From NCBI GenBank assembly GCA_035651635.1, contig DASRFK010000004.1, positions 1-42,177 on the forward strand: a stretch of DNA of 42,177 nt, written 5' to 3'. Source of the stretch: JANXQE01 sp035651635 (GTDB lineage: Bacteria > Verrucomicrobiota > Verrucomicrobiia > Limisphaerales > UBA8199). Below the pieces are notes generated by a model. That model ran no database searches. It saw only the letters and a list, made by a program, of their open reading frames with translations, and had not been told where the DNA came from. This document shows, piece after piece, positions 1 to 7,687 of this stretch (its first letter is position 1; each line of letters begins with the position of its first letter). The position numbers were made by a program, and so were the translations under genes.

Positions 1-287
1 TGGGCTCAGCCGGGTGCAAGGTCGTCCTGGCCGAAGGGTTCGCCCGGATTTTTTTCCGTAACTGTGTCGCGACCGGGGAACTATATCCCTGCGAATGCGT
101 CGATCGCCTTTGTGACATTCTCAAAACCGGTGATGTGGTCACCGTCGACCTCGATGCCGGCACGGTGAAGCACCAGGACAGCGGCAAGGTTTACCAGTTC
201 AAACCGCTGGGCGAAGTCCGCCCGGTAGTGGATGCCGGCGGACTGTTTAATTTCGCCCGCAATAGCGGAATGATTCCCAAGGCTTAG
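1..287 (+). CDS. leuD: 3-isopropylmalate dehydratase small subunit, C-terminal part
   Basis: This is the 3' end of a gene that enters from the left edge; the reading frame starts at base 3 and ends with TAG at 285-287. The 94 visible residues contain FARIFFRNCVATGELYPCE, the hallmark of the swivel-domain small subunit of isopropylmalate isomerase. It continues with TGDVVTVDLDAGTV and ends in NSGMIPKA. With LeuC it isomerises 2-isopropylmalate to 3-isopropylmalate in leucine synthesis in the cytoplasm. The start and roughly the first half lie outside the window. The last bases overlap the stop codon of the convergent gene at 284. A related aconitase-family small subunit is possible, but the nearby ilvD fits a leucine/valine role. 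Confidence 0.88.
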   Translation, partial: GSAGCKVVLAEGFARIFFRNCVATGELYPCECVDRLCDILKTGDVVTVDLDAGTVKHQDSGKVYQFKPLGEVRPVVDAGGLFNFARNSGMIPKA

Positions 288-1009
288 CTCTTCCCGGGCC
301 GGTTCTGCAGCAGCGCTTCCAGCGAGTAATCTGTATCTCCCAGTGAGAACAGGCGCTCGGCAATTTCATTGAGAGCTTGCCGCGTCGCGCCGAAACGATC
401 AGCCAGTGTGCTAAAGATGTTCGTCAGGTCATACTGATGAGCCAGGCGATGATCGCTGGCCATCCGGTATTGGGTTCGGCCAACCCCTTCGTAGTACTTC
501 AAATCCGGGAAACCCCGCGCTTCAGAACGAAACCGAATCCGGTCCGGAAATACCCCCGCCAAAAACAGCGAATAGTTCCCCATATGAACCCGGATATAAA
601 AGCTGGTCCGGTCATCGGCTGTGCGGAGCGCGCCGAGCATTTCAAAAAAATAATCCAACGGGCCAGGCTGGCCCGGCACCAGGCAACGTGAACGCTCGGA
701 TAAAACAAACTCCGCCAGCACCTCCGCCACATAATCCGCTACCGTGCGATCCTGAATATCCGAGCGGCGAAAAACATTTCGAACCAGGATATAGAAATAG
801 AACCGGCTCGATACGTTGAGGCAGCCGCGGCGCTCAAGCAGCGCGTGCAGGAGGGCTTCGTCGTCGAGAATTAAATCGCGAGATTCCTCGTCGGCGAGGA
901 GTTTGATCAGGCATTGAGCTGTGCCGATTTTGCCACCCAGCACAGAAAGAATAAATTCGATGTCTTCCGCCGCAAATTGGGCTCGGCAATTCGATTGAAT
1001 CAGCTTCAT
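284..1009 (-). CDS. conserved-looking protein of unknown function
   Basis: A 241-residue soluble protein with no signal peptide or membrane segment. It is rich in leucine, aromatic and charged residues, with a helical look throughout, for example LLADEESRDLILDDEALLHAL and FYFYILVRNVF. A central stretch reads LDYFFEMLGALR, then RVHMGNYSLFLAGVFPDRI and YYEGVGRTQYRMASDHRLA, which looks like a compact conserved core rather than random translation. I do not recognise a named family and give no function. Its stop (TAA, 284-286) lies inside the last codons of leuD on the other strand, so the two genes end tail to tail with a few bases shared. The start at 1009 has no evident ribosome binding site. 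Confidence 0.7.
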   Translation of the reverse strand: MKLIQSNCRAQFAAEDIEFILSVLGGKIGTAQCLIKLLADEESRDLILDDEALLHALLERRGCLNVSSRFYFYILVRNVFRRSDIQDRTVADYVAEVLAEFVLSERSRCLVPGQPGPLDYFFEMLGALRTADDRTSFYIRVHMGNYSLFLAGVFPDRIRFRSEARGFPDLKYYEGVGRTQYRMASDHRLAHQYDLTNIFSTLADRFGATRQALNEIAERLFSLGDTDYSLEALLQNRPGKS

Positions 1010-1184
1010 CGTTCTACACTGCCAGTACTTCGATGAACCGCCTGACTGCGCCTGTTTTCCGACTCATTACTCATTTTTGTCGGCTATATAAGCAAGTATA
1101 GAGCAAGTGTCGTTCCACGCAACCCCGTCCAAACCCCGGGAATCTCCCATAAATTACCCAATCTGGTCGACTTGGGAGTCCCCC

Positions 1185-1298
1185 GGGTTCGGAGTCCCGG
1201 CTTCAGCCGGTGCGATCCGCGGCTACTGCTTCCGCATAATTTCGCAGCTGACCCCTTTCCTCGAGTCACGCCGCGCCTAAAGGCGGGACTCCAAACCC
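1185..1298. repeat. imperfect palindromic element, type B copy 1
   Basis: The left arm at 1185-1210 contains GGAGTCCCGGCTTCAGCCGG. The right arm at 1271-1298 contains CCTAAAGGCGGGACTCC, which is close to its reverse complement. About 60 bases of unrelated sequence separate the arms. The same arm sequence recurs at 25339-25408 and 41998-42048. It fills most of the gap (1010-1302) between the unknown gene and the 3' end of ilvD. I see no gene in that gap. Confidence 0.7.
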
Positions 1299-1302
1299 CG
1301 AC

Positions 1303-3567
1303 TCAAATCGCAAGTATCCCCCCCTGGCTGGCATTGCTCACCAGCTTCTGGTACCGGGCGAGCCATCCCGTGAGCTCGCGCTTGATCGGATGCCACGTGA
1401 CCCGACGGCTCTCCAGTTCGGTCGCCTCGACCAGAATGTCGATTTTCCGATTCGGAAAATCAATCCGAACACGGTCGCCTTGCCGCAGCAAGCCGATTGG
1501 TCCGCCCTCGGCAGCTTCGGGTGATACATGGCCAATGCAGGCACCGGCCGTGCCTCCGCTAAAGCGCCCATCCGTGATCAAAGCGACCTTGTCGCCCAAA
1601 TCCATTCCAACGATATAACTGGTGGGCGAGAGCATTTCCTGCATGCCGGGCCCGCCGCGCGGTCCTTCGTTGCGGATGATCACCACATCCCCGGGTTTGA
1701 CTTTGGACGCCAGAATGCCCTCGCAAGCTTCCTCCTGGCTCTCGAAAATCACGCAGGGCCCCTCAAACACAAACCCAGGACCGCAATATGCCTTGAACCC
1801 GTCGCTGATGCCGGCCGTCTTAACGACGCTGCCCTCCGGAGCAAGTTGTCCATACAGAATCGAGAGCCCGCCGTCAGGGGTGTAGGCGGTATCCTTGGTC
1901 CGAATGCAATCCTGCGCGTTGAACAGGAACGCCGAATCGTAAGGCATAAGCCCGCTTGGCTGGGCTTCCTGGATCTGACCCGGCCGATATTCATGGTAAG
2001 CCTTGGTGATTTGCCATTTCCGCAGCCGGCCGGTGCGTAACAGGCAATGCACGTTCTTTTCTCCGCCTTTGCCATACTGCCATACCAAAAGCACGGGCGT
2101 GCCTTTAAGCTGACCCAGCTCAGCTCGAACCATTCCTTTGAACCCGGCAAACTTCTCTTTCAACCCGGCTTCAATCGCGGCTTGTCCGATCCAGGTCGTA
2201 GATTCGTTGACCTGAAACTCCCCGTCATCGCTAAACAAACAGGCCGCCGCAGCCGCGTCCCCGACATTGAATGCCGCGGCCAGCCGCCACAAAGTAATCG
2301 CGCGCGCGTCCGCCGGAAAAAACAGGAGCGGCTTGGGAATGAGATTCCCGCTCGCGGTGCGCGCCGCCGGCCCGAGTTTGTCGTTCGGATCCAAAACCAT
2401 CGCCGAAGATCCGGACACGCGAGCAGCCCTGGCCCAGGCAGTGCAGGTGGCCGAGCGGACATCCCACTCGTCGATATTCTCGCCGAGAGTTTTGCCGGTT
2501 ACCGTCTTGCAAGCAAGCGTCAGCGCATTCATGCGCTTGAGCTCGCCTAAAATCGTGTGGATCCCTCCAGCCCGGTGCACATCCTGCACGTGATAATTCG
2601 AAGAAGGCGAAACCTTGCAAATGCACGGCACGCGGCGCGAGACGTCGTCGATGCGTTTGATGTCGTACTCGATGCCGGCCTCACGCGCGATGGCCAATGT
2701 GTGCAGAATGGTATTGGTCGAGCCACCCATGGCCACATCCAGCGCAATCGCATTGTCGAACGCCTCGACCGTGGCAATGTCGCGCGGCTTAAGATCCAAG
2801 CTCACCAACTGAATGATCGCGTGCGCCGCGCGTTCGTACAGCGCCTCGCGTTCCTTCGAAACCGCCAGGATCGTTCCGTTGCCCGGCAGCGCCATCCCCA
2901 GCGCTTCGCACAGGCAATTCATTGAATTGGCCGTAAACATGCCCGAGCAGGAACCACACGTCGGACAGGCGCTTTGCTCGAGCTTTTTCAAATCATCGGC
3001 CGATATCTTGCCCGACTGCAACTCCCCTACCCCTTTGAAAACCGAAATTAAATCCGTTTTCTGGGTCGCCGGGCGCAGATGTGCCGGCAGATCACCTTCC
3101 GTGCTTTGCTGCGCCACACCCGCCGCCATCGGACCGCCGCTGACAAACACCGTCGGGATGTTCACCCGCATCGCGGCCATCAGCATCCCGGGCACGATTT
3201 TATCACAGTTCGGAATGCAGACCATGCCGTCAAAGCAATGCGCCCGTACCATGGACTCCACGCAATCCGCAATCAACTCGCGTGAGGGCAGCGAATACTT
3301 CATCCCGCCATGGCCCATCGCGATGCCGTCGTCGACCCCAATCGTATTGAAGATAAAAGGCACCCCGCCCGCCTCGCGGACCAGGCGTTTGACCAGCAGC
3401 CCGATCTCGTTCAAATGCGCGTGTCCGGGGATGCAGTCGGTGTAGCTGTTGCAAATCGCAATAAACGGCTTATCCCAGTCCGCCTCCGACTCAATGGAAC
3501 CGGTGGCGCGCAACAACGAACGGTGCGGCGCGCGTTCAAAGCCTTTTTTGATGGTATCAGAGCGCAT
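1303..3567 (-). CDS. ilvD: dihydroxy-acid dehydratase with an inserted NTF2/SnoaL-like domain
   Basis: Dehydrates 2,3-dihydroxy-isovalerate and -methylvalerate to the 2-keto acids of valine and isoleucine synthesis, using an Fe-S cluster. Counted from the Met at 3567, cluster cysteines are seen in SYTDC (C45), PNCDK (C121) and CPTCGSCSG (about C207). MGGSTNT and the catalytic DGRFSGG (serine about 670) are also present. The protein is about 754 residues, against the 555-615 usual for the family. The excess lies between ENIDEWDVRS and the CIRTKDTAYTPDGGLSILYG segment, about residues 385-541. There, an in-frame stretch resembles an NTF2/SnoaL fold. The frame stays open to 3708, but the extra 47 residues (FPFRFPAFRF...) only translate a purine-rich repeat, so 3567 is the better start. 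All catalytic motifs are intact, so activity is plausible. The effect of the insert is unknown. Confidence 0.92.
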   Translation of the reverse strand: MRSDTIKKGFERAPHRSLLRATGSIESEADWDKPFIAICNSYTDCIPGHAHLNEIGLLVKRLVREAGGVPFIFNTIGVDDGIAMGHGGMKYSLPSRELIADCVESMVRAHCFDGMVCIPNCDKIVPGMLMAAMRVNIPTVFVSGGPMAAGVAQQSTEGDLPAHLRPATQKTDLISVFKGVGELQSGKISADDLKKLEQSACPTCGSCSGMFTANSMNCLCEALGMALPGNGTILAVSKEREALYERAAHAIIQLVSLDLKPRDIATVEAFDNAIALDVAMGGSTNTILHTLAIAREAGIEYDIKRIDDVSRRVPCICKVSPSSNYHVQDVHRAGGIHTILGELKRMNALTLACKTVTGKTLGENIDEWDVRSATCTAWARAARVSGSSAMVLDPNDKLGPAARTASGNLIPKPLLFFPADARAITLWRLAAAFNVGDAAAAACLFSDDGEFQVNESTTWIGQAAIEAGLKEKFAGFKGMVRAELGQLKGTPVLLVWQYGKGGEKNVHCLLRTGRLRKWQITKAYHEYRPGQIQEAQPSGLMPYDSAFLFNAQDCIRTKDTAYTPDGGLSILYGQLAPEGSVVKTAGISDGFKAYCGPGFVFEGPCVIFESQEEACEGILASKVKPGDVVIIRNEGPRGGPGMQEMLSPTSYIVGMDLGDKVALITDGRFSGGTAGACIGHVSPEAAEGGPIGLLRQGDRVRIDFPNRKIDILVEATELESRRVTWHPIKRELTGWLARYQKLVSNASQGGILAI
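1945..2421 (-). other. domain insertion inside ilvD (NTF2/SnoaL-like)
   Basis: Approximate limits of the in-frame stretch that ordinary dihydroxy-acid dehydratases lack. Its core reads WRLAAAFNVGDAAAAACLFS, then DDGEFQVNE, TTWIGQAAI, GTPVLLVWQYG and LRKWQITKAYHEY. That order (first helix ending in a GD turn, DDGEF strand, a G-AAI helix, then strands) is the pattern of NTF2-like SnoaL domains, including those at the C-terminus of some ECF sigma factors. The fold call is by eye. The boundaries are uncertain by about 15 residues on each side. Confidence 0.55.
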
Positions 3568-3607
3568 AAATCCAGTGCTAAAACTTAGCGGCAGGACGGA
3601 AGAATGA

Positions 3608-3690
3608 AAGCGGAAAGCGCGACTGGAAAAGCGGAAAGCGGGAAAGCGGAAAGCGGGAAAGCGGAAAGGGAAAGCGGAAAGGAGGAAACG
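3608..3690. repeat. purine-rich short tandem repeat (GCGGAAAGCGGGAAA)
   Basis: Tandem, imperfect units of GCGGAAAG / GGGAAAGCGG run for about 80 bases just upstream of the ilvD start, in the gap between ilvD and the response-regulator gene. The opposite strand is pyrimidine-rich. It is low-complexity sequence prone to slippage. It explains the odd Phe/Arg/Pro-rich N-terminal extension of the longest ilvD reading frame. Confidence 0.75.
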
Positions 3691-3757
3691 CCTTTGCAAT
3701 TCCTGCAATCACCGATGAACACCGATGCACACGAACCCGGCAGGGTTCATGGAAATA

Positions 3758-5128
3758 TCAGTTCCTGGTCACGACGCGCAGGATTTCGGTGTCGTAGGTA
3801 CCGCAGACGATGCCGGAGTCGCCCGGCAGGAAACCGTCGGCCAATAATCGGGAGGTGCAGGCGTCGGCGGCGTTGCGGGGTGTGGCGCCACCGCCGGCAA
3901 GGCGGTAGCGCAGGGCCAGGATCAACGCTTTGAGAGTCACCTCGACCGCCAACAACGGCTTGGAGATCAGGTCATTGGCGCCCCGCGCTTCGGCGTCGGC
4001 CCGAGCCGCAGTGTCGGCCTGGTCGGTCACCAGGACAACGGGAGTGAAATGGTGCATGGCAATCTGGCGCAACATGCCGCAAACGGCGTAGCCGTCGATG
4101 CCCTGGAGAGCGACATCGATGAAAATAACGTCGAAAGCCCGCTCGCTGGCGATCGCCATGGCCGATTCTCCATCCTCGGCGAACTGAGGACTCTCGAAGA
4201 CGGATTGCAACACCCTTTCCATGGCCCGGCAGGTTACCGGGTCGTCGTAAACCGCCAGGATTCGGATCGGCCACTCGAAGATCGCCTCGCCTTCCGGACC
4301 GGCGGCACCAAGTTCCTGCAGGACCTCGACCGCTTTGGCGGCAGTAACCAGGGCGGTGGCGGTTGGTCGGACTGATTGATCCATCAGTTTTTTCAACAAG
4401 GCCTCGAGCGAATGTCGAATTTGCCAGGCCGCACGCTGGCGGCGAGGCTCGGAAAGGGGAGTGAGCGCGTGAGTGAGCAGATAGGCGCGGAGCAGCAACT
4501 CCTGGCGTTTGAGGGGGTCCTGAGCCTCAAGAAGAGCGTTCGTGATCTGGCCCAGGACATCCAGTTGTTGTGTTTCAGGCTCGAGAAAGCCGGGGCCGGC
4601 GTCCTGTTGCACCGCCCGAACCAGCCGAGCCCCCTCCGCGGCACTGGCGTCCTGAGGAGCGCAGGCCTGCTGCAACCGGCGACGCACCTTGCCGGGCAGG
4701 AGTTGCCAGGGGTGGACACACCTTTCCCGGAGATCGGGACTTAGCCGCGAGATGCATAGCACCACGGCGAAGATAACGACTGCCACATAGGGCAGCGTCT
4801 GAGATTCTTCCCGTTGCCTGCTCGGGGGCTGGACCTCCACTGAACTGTCTTCCTCTGAAGTTGTGCTGTCCGGGAGAGCCACACGAAGGCGATAGCGGTC
4901 CTGTTCGGTTTGCGCCCATTGGGCAGTCCTCTCGCGCTCAACAAAGGTGGGGTTAGGCACCTTCTCGTAGTCGCTGGTGTAGTTCTCGGCTTTGGGAGAA
5001 GGAGCCTCGGGGCTGGCTGATGCCAGACCACAGCAGCAAACGCCAAGAAGGCTGACGGCCCAGATCGCAACCGGGCGCATCAACGTCTCGGGCAACCGCA
5101 ACCTCCAGTATGGCGCGCCCTTTCGCAT
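3758..5128 (-). CDS. membrane-anchored response-regulator receiver protein
   Basis: A 456-residue protein with two hydrophobic stretches and a C-terminal receiver domain. An export signal is evident around residues 17-38 (MRPVAIWAVSLLGVCCCGLA), so the real start may be the second Met at 5080. A short polar, Glu/Pro/Ser-rich segment follows, then a membrane span near 112-129 (LPYVAVVIFAVVLCISRL). A helical linker covers about 140-280 and a receiver domain about 286-410. The receiver shows VYDD at its first acidic site, FIDV with the phospho-acceptor Asp at about 338, VTD at the switch Thr (about 368) and ISKP with the conserved Lys (about 390). The topology suggests an extracytoplasmic N-terminal part with the receiver in the cytoplasm. 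No output domain or kinase partner is adjacent. Confidence 0.8.
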   Translation of the reverse strand: MRKGAPYWRLRLPETLMRPVAIWAVSLLGVCCCGLASASPEAPSPKAENYTSDYEKVPNPTFVERERTAQWAQTEQDRYRLRVALPDSTTSEEDSSVEVQPPSRQREESQTLPYVAVVIFAVVLCISRLSPDLRERCVHPWQLLPGKVRRRLQQACAPQDASAAEGARLVRAVQQDAGPGFLEPETQQLDVLGQITNALLEAQDPLKRQELLLRAYLLTHALTPLSEPRRQRAAWQIRHSLEALLKKLMDQSVRPTATALVTAAKAVEVLQELGAAGPEGEAIFEWPIRILAVYDDPVTCRAMERVLQSVFESPQFAEDGESAMAIASERAFDVIFIDVALQGIDGYAVCGMLRQIAMHHFTPVVLVTDQADTAARADAEARGANDLISKPLLAVEVTLKALILALRYRLAGGGATPRNAADACTSRLLADGFLPGDSGIVCGTYDTEILRVVTRN

Positions 5129-5160
5129 TACGGACGAAGAACCGATAACAATTTCACTCT

Positions 5161-5323
5161 ATAGGCGTGTTTCAAAAATGCAGTGGGCCGCGAGACGCCG
5201 CTCGGACCCGCGGGCCAGCGGCCCGCGCTACGTGGCGCCGGCGTCCTCGCCTGCGGGTTTCGGCGGCGTCTCGCCGCCGGAATGGCGCGGGAGCAACCAT
5301 TTTTAAAACAGTCTGTAAGAGCG
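5161..5323. repeat. palindromic element, type A copy 1, with inverted ends
   Basis: The inner part holds GCGAGACGCCGC (from 5190) and CGGCGGCGTCTCGCCGCCGG (5261-5280), which are partly inverted. Between them lies the core GCTACGT...GCGTCCTCGCCTGCGGG. The outer flanks GTTTCAAAAATG (5169-5180) and CATTTTTAAAAC (5298-5309) are inverted repeats with one mismatch. The same core recurs at 41892-41990. It fills the space between the receiver protein gene and the end of the pilin operon. Confidence 0.7.
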
Positions 5324-5330
5324 TCCATGC

Positions 5331-7076
5331 CTAGCTGCTGGGCGGAGGGGTGGTGGAATTGGGTGCCAGGGTCGTATAAACGTTGCGGAAGATCTTCAAC
5401 AGGCTCGGCGTCAAGGGCGGCAGCTTGGTCGGATTGTTGAAGTTCAGATCATAAGCCCAGTCCCGCTTGGGCGGATTGTATACATTGCCGAGGCCCCAGA
5501 TATTGGTTGCGTATAGACTCGGAAACATTTTGACCATTGACCCGTTGTACGTGAGTGGGTTGCTGAGACCCCACGATTCCAGGAAGCGCGGAAAGTTTTC
5601 CATCCCGCCGCTGTAGTTTCCGTTGGCCGTCTCGACTGCGCCGGCCAGAATGGCGGCATTCACGGTCGTGGGCCGGGCTACGCGCGAGGCCAGTGCCAAT
5701 CTGCTGTTCGCATCGTTCCAGTTGGCCGAAAGGATGGTGACGGCGTCGCCGACGAGCGAGGCCGGAAGGGTCGTCGTGGTGTTGGCCGTGCCGAGGTCGG
5801 CCGCGGTGGGTTGGTTATAATTGCCCAGCACGTAAATCGGACTGGCGCTCGCTACCGTGAGGCCCAGCGGCGGAAGCACCAACCCGTTGCGCACGCGCAC
5901 GGCGCCGAGCTTGCCGGCCTGCACGGTTCGGCGGTCGTACACGTAAACGGAGGTGATGTCGCGGTTGCCCAGGGCCACGCGCACGTCGCGATTGGTGGCG
6001 CTCCAGCTCTTAAGGGCGCCGATGTCCAGATCCACCGGCAGGATCGTCTTGCTTTCGCGCGAGTCATAAAATGAGTTGGTGAGAGTCACGAAATTCGTGA
6101 ACTCAGCCGGCGCAACCACCGTGGTGAAATTGTTAAATCCTCCGCTGCTCGCCGTGACGCCCGTGTCGGACACCGTGACCAGCAGGTCCACCTGGTTGTA
6201 ATACCGTGAGTGGCCCATGGGCGAGCTCGGACTCTCCCCCAACGCGGGTGGCTCGATTATCTCACGGATTGCCTGGGGCGTATTGGCGGTCCCGATGGGC
6301 AACACCAGCGACGGCGCGTGGGCGGTCTTGCTGCCCTGGTACACGACCGAGCCGACGGGCGGCGTGCGCGAATCCGCCGGATCGCGTTGGAACAGGATGT
6401 CACCCACAGCCGTGACACTGGATTGGAAGGTCAGGGCGCTGTCGGGTTCCACGTAAAGCATTTGGTTGGAATGGACCCGCCCGGTCACCGCGAAGGGCTG
6501 GCCGCAACTAATTTCCATATCGCCGGAGGAGTACAGCGCAAACTGAAAGATCGGGATTCGCGCCAGGTCCACCTGTTCCATCACGCCAGCGACGACATCC
6601 TGGAGCTGGTGCACCTGGCGGGCGTCGGAAACCAGGGTGTAAGTCGAAACATACCCGCTCAGGCCGGCATAGGGCCCGGTCAACACGACGTAGTTGCTGG
6701 CAATGCCGCGTCCGATGTACGTTTGCCCGATTTGTCCGCTCGCGTTGTTGAATTCCCAGTCAGTCCAGTAGGCGGAATCGGCGGAGGTGGGATGAGTGGC
6801 GCGATAGCTGTTGAGGTTGTTCACGACCAGCGATTCGCCGCCATCCAGGAAGTCCTGGTTCATCTGCGTGATAACTTTCTCGATCGCCGATTCCCCAGCG
6901 GCCACCGCGGTCGCATAGCGATTCGAGCGGTCGGTCAGCCGGGTACTCGTGGCGGACCAGGTCATGGCGCCGGTGAGCAACAGCAGGGCGATGCCGCTCA
7001 TCACCAGCGTCATTAGTAACGCGCTGCCCGCGGGTTTTCGGATGCGATTCGGTCCGGACGTTTTCATAGTTTTCAA
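5331..7076 (-). CDS. large PilX/GspK-like pseudopilin-type protein
   Basis: 581 residues. A basic leader (KTSGPNRIRKPAG) precedes the single N-terminal hydrophobic helix SALLMTLVMSGIALLLLTGA. A Gly sits at the likely prepilin cleavage point, and position +5 is not Glu, as is often so for PilX/GspK-type components. The rest is a long secreted domain rich in Asn, Ser and Thr, with FQFALYSSGDMEISCGQPF and GRVHSNQMLYVEPDSALTF. The latter is a pattern seen in many large exported proteins of this group. It ends in a Pro/Ser/Thr tail. It is the last gene of a three-gene pilin-like operon and starts 7 bases after the PilW-like gene. A role in a type IV pilus or type II secretion-like machine is inferred from the neighbours and the leader only. 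Confidence 0.75.
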   Translation of the reverse strand: MKTMKTSGPNRIRKPAGSALLMTLVMSGIALLLLTGAMTWSATSTRLTDRSNRYATAVAAGESAIEKVITQMNQDFLDGGESLVVNNLNSYRATHPTSADSAYWTDWEFNNASGQIGQTYIGRGIASNYVVLTGPYAGLSGYVSTYTLVSDARQVHQLQDVVAGVMEQVDLARIPIFQFALYSSGDMEISCGQPFAVTGRVHSNQMLYVEPDSALTFQSSVTAVGDILFQRDPADSRTPPVGSVVYQGSKTAHAPSLVLPIGTANTPQAIREIIEPPALGESPSSPMGHSRYYNQVDLLVTVSDTGVTASSGGFNNFTTVVAPAEFTNFVTLTNSFYDSRESKTILPVDLDIGALKSWSATNRDVRVALGNRDITSVYVYDRRTVQAGKLGAVRVRNGLVLPPLGLTVASASPIYVLGNYNQPTAADLGTANTTTTLPASLVGDAVTILSANWNDANSRLALASRVARPTTVNAAILAGAVETANGNYSGGMENFPRFLESWGLSNPLTYNGSMVKMFPSLYATNIWGLGNVYNPPKRDWAYDLNFNNPTKLPPLTPSLLKIFRNVYTTLAPNSTTPPPSS

Positions 7077-7083
7077 ACCGGAC

Positions 7084-7683
7084 TTAGCGCCGGGTGGCCG
7101 AGGTTTCCAGTTTGTAGTAGTCAGGCGGCACGCCGAAGCGGACTGCCTGGTAGAACTCCAGTTTCAGGTGCAGGACGGTATTGTTTTGCATATTAGTGAG
7201 CAGGTTGCCCTGGTAATCCTGCGCCCGAAACAGGTCGGTGGCGTTGGTGACCGATTGCGCCACAACCCTGGTCGTACCTGGCACACTCGTGCCCCGCCTG
7301 AACTTCTGGTCGGCAGGGTTGACGAAATACATGACGAAGCTGCTGGCGTTGGTGGTGGGGTAAACGATCAAGGCCGGTCCGACCTGCGGAGCACCGAGCG
7401 GCAGGCCGGTGAAGATTCCATTGGTGAACGTGCCGATCTGGAACGTGTCGCAGGAATGGATTTCGTCCATCAGCACGCCCACAATTCGGCGCGCTCCGGC
7501 TGACGCATTGAGCTTGGTTTCCTGGATCTGGAACATCCGCAAACCGAACAGGTGCGTCGAGACGACGCCCCCGACCAGTAAAATGAAAATGGACACACTC
7601 ACCATCAGTTCGGTCAGAGTGAAAGCCAACTCTCCCGAATGCCCGGGCCGGTCATGGAAGCGGCAACCAATGGATGGTTTCAT
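7084..7683 (-). CDS. PilW-like minor pseudopilin
   Basis: 199 residues from the Met at 7683, four bases after the stop of the preceding pilin gene. A short leader ends in a prepilin site read as LA/FTLTELMVSVSIFILL, with Ala at -1, Phe at +1 and Glu at +5, followed by one hydrophobic helix. Ala rather than Gly before the cut is a pattern I associate with this phylum. The C-terminal domain contains MNAS-like and YPTTNASSFVMYFVNPADQ stretches and a few cysteines. The reading frame extends upstream to 7866, but that part overlaps the previous gene and does not look like protein. It probably works as a minor pilin in the inner membrane and periplasm, initiating assembly of a pilus or secretion pseudopilus. 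Confidence 0.8.
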   Translation of the reverse strand: MKPSIGCRFHDRPGHSGELAFTLTELMVSVSIFILLVGGVVSTHLFGLRMFQIQETKLNASAGARRIVGVLMDEIHSCDTFQIGTFTNGIFTGLPLGAPQVGPALIVYPTTNASSFVMYFVNPADQKFRRGTSVPGTTRVVAQSVTNATDLFRAQDYQGNLLTNMQNNTVLHLKLEFYQAVRFGVPPDYYKLETSATRR

Positions 7684-7687
7684 GGCA

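Noticed and set aside
3568..3708. N-terminal extension of IlvD (Phe/Arg/Pro-rich)
   Set aside because: It is the translation of a purine-rich tandem repeat, and the family start matches the Met at 3567.
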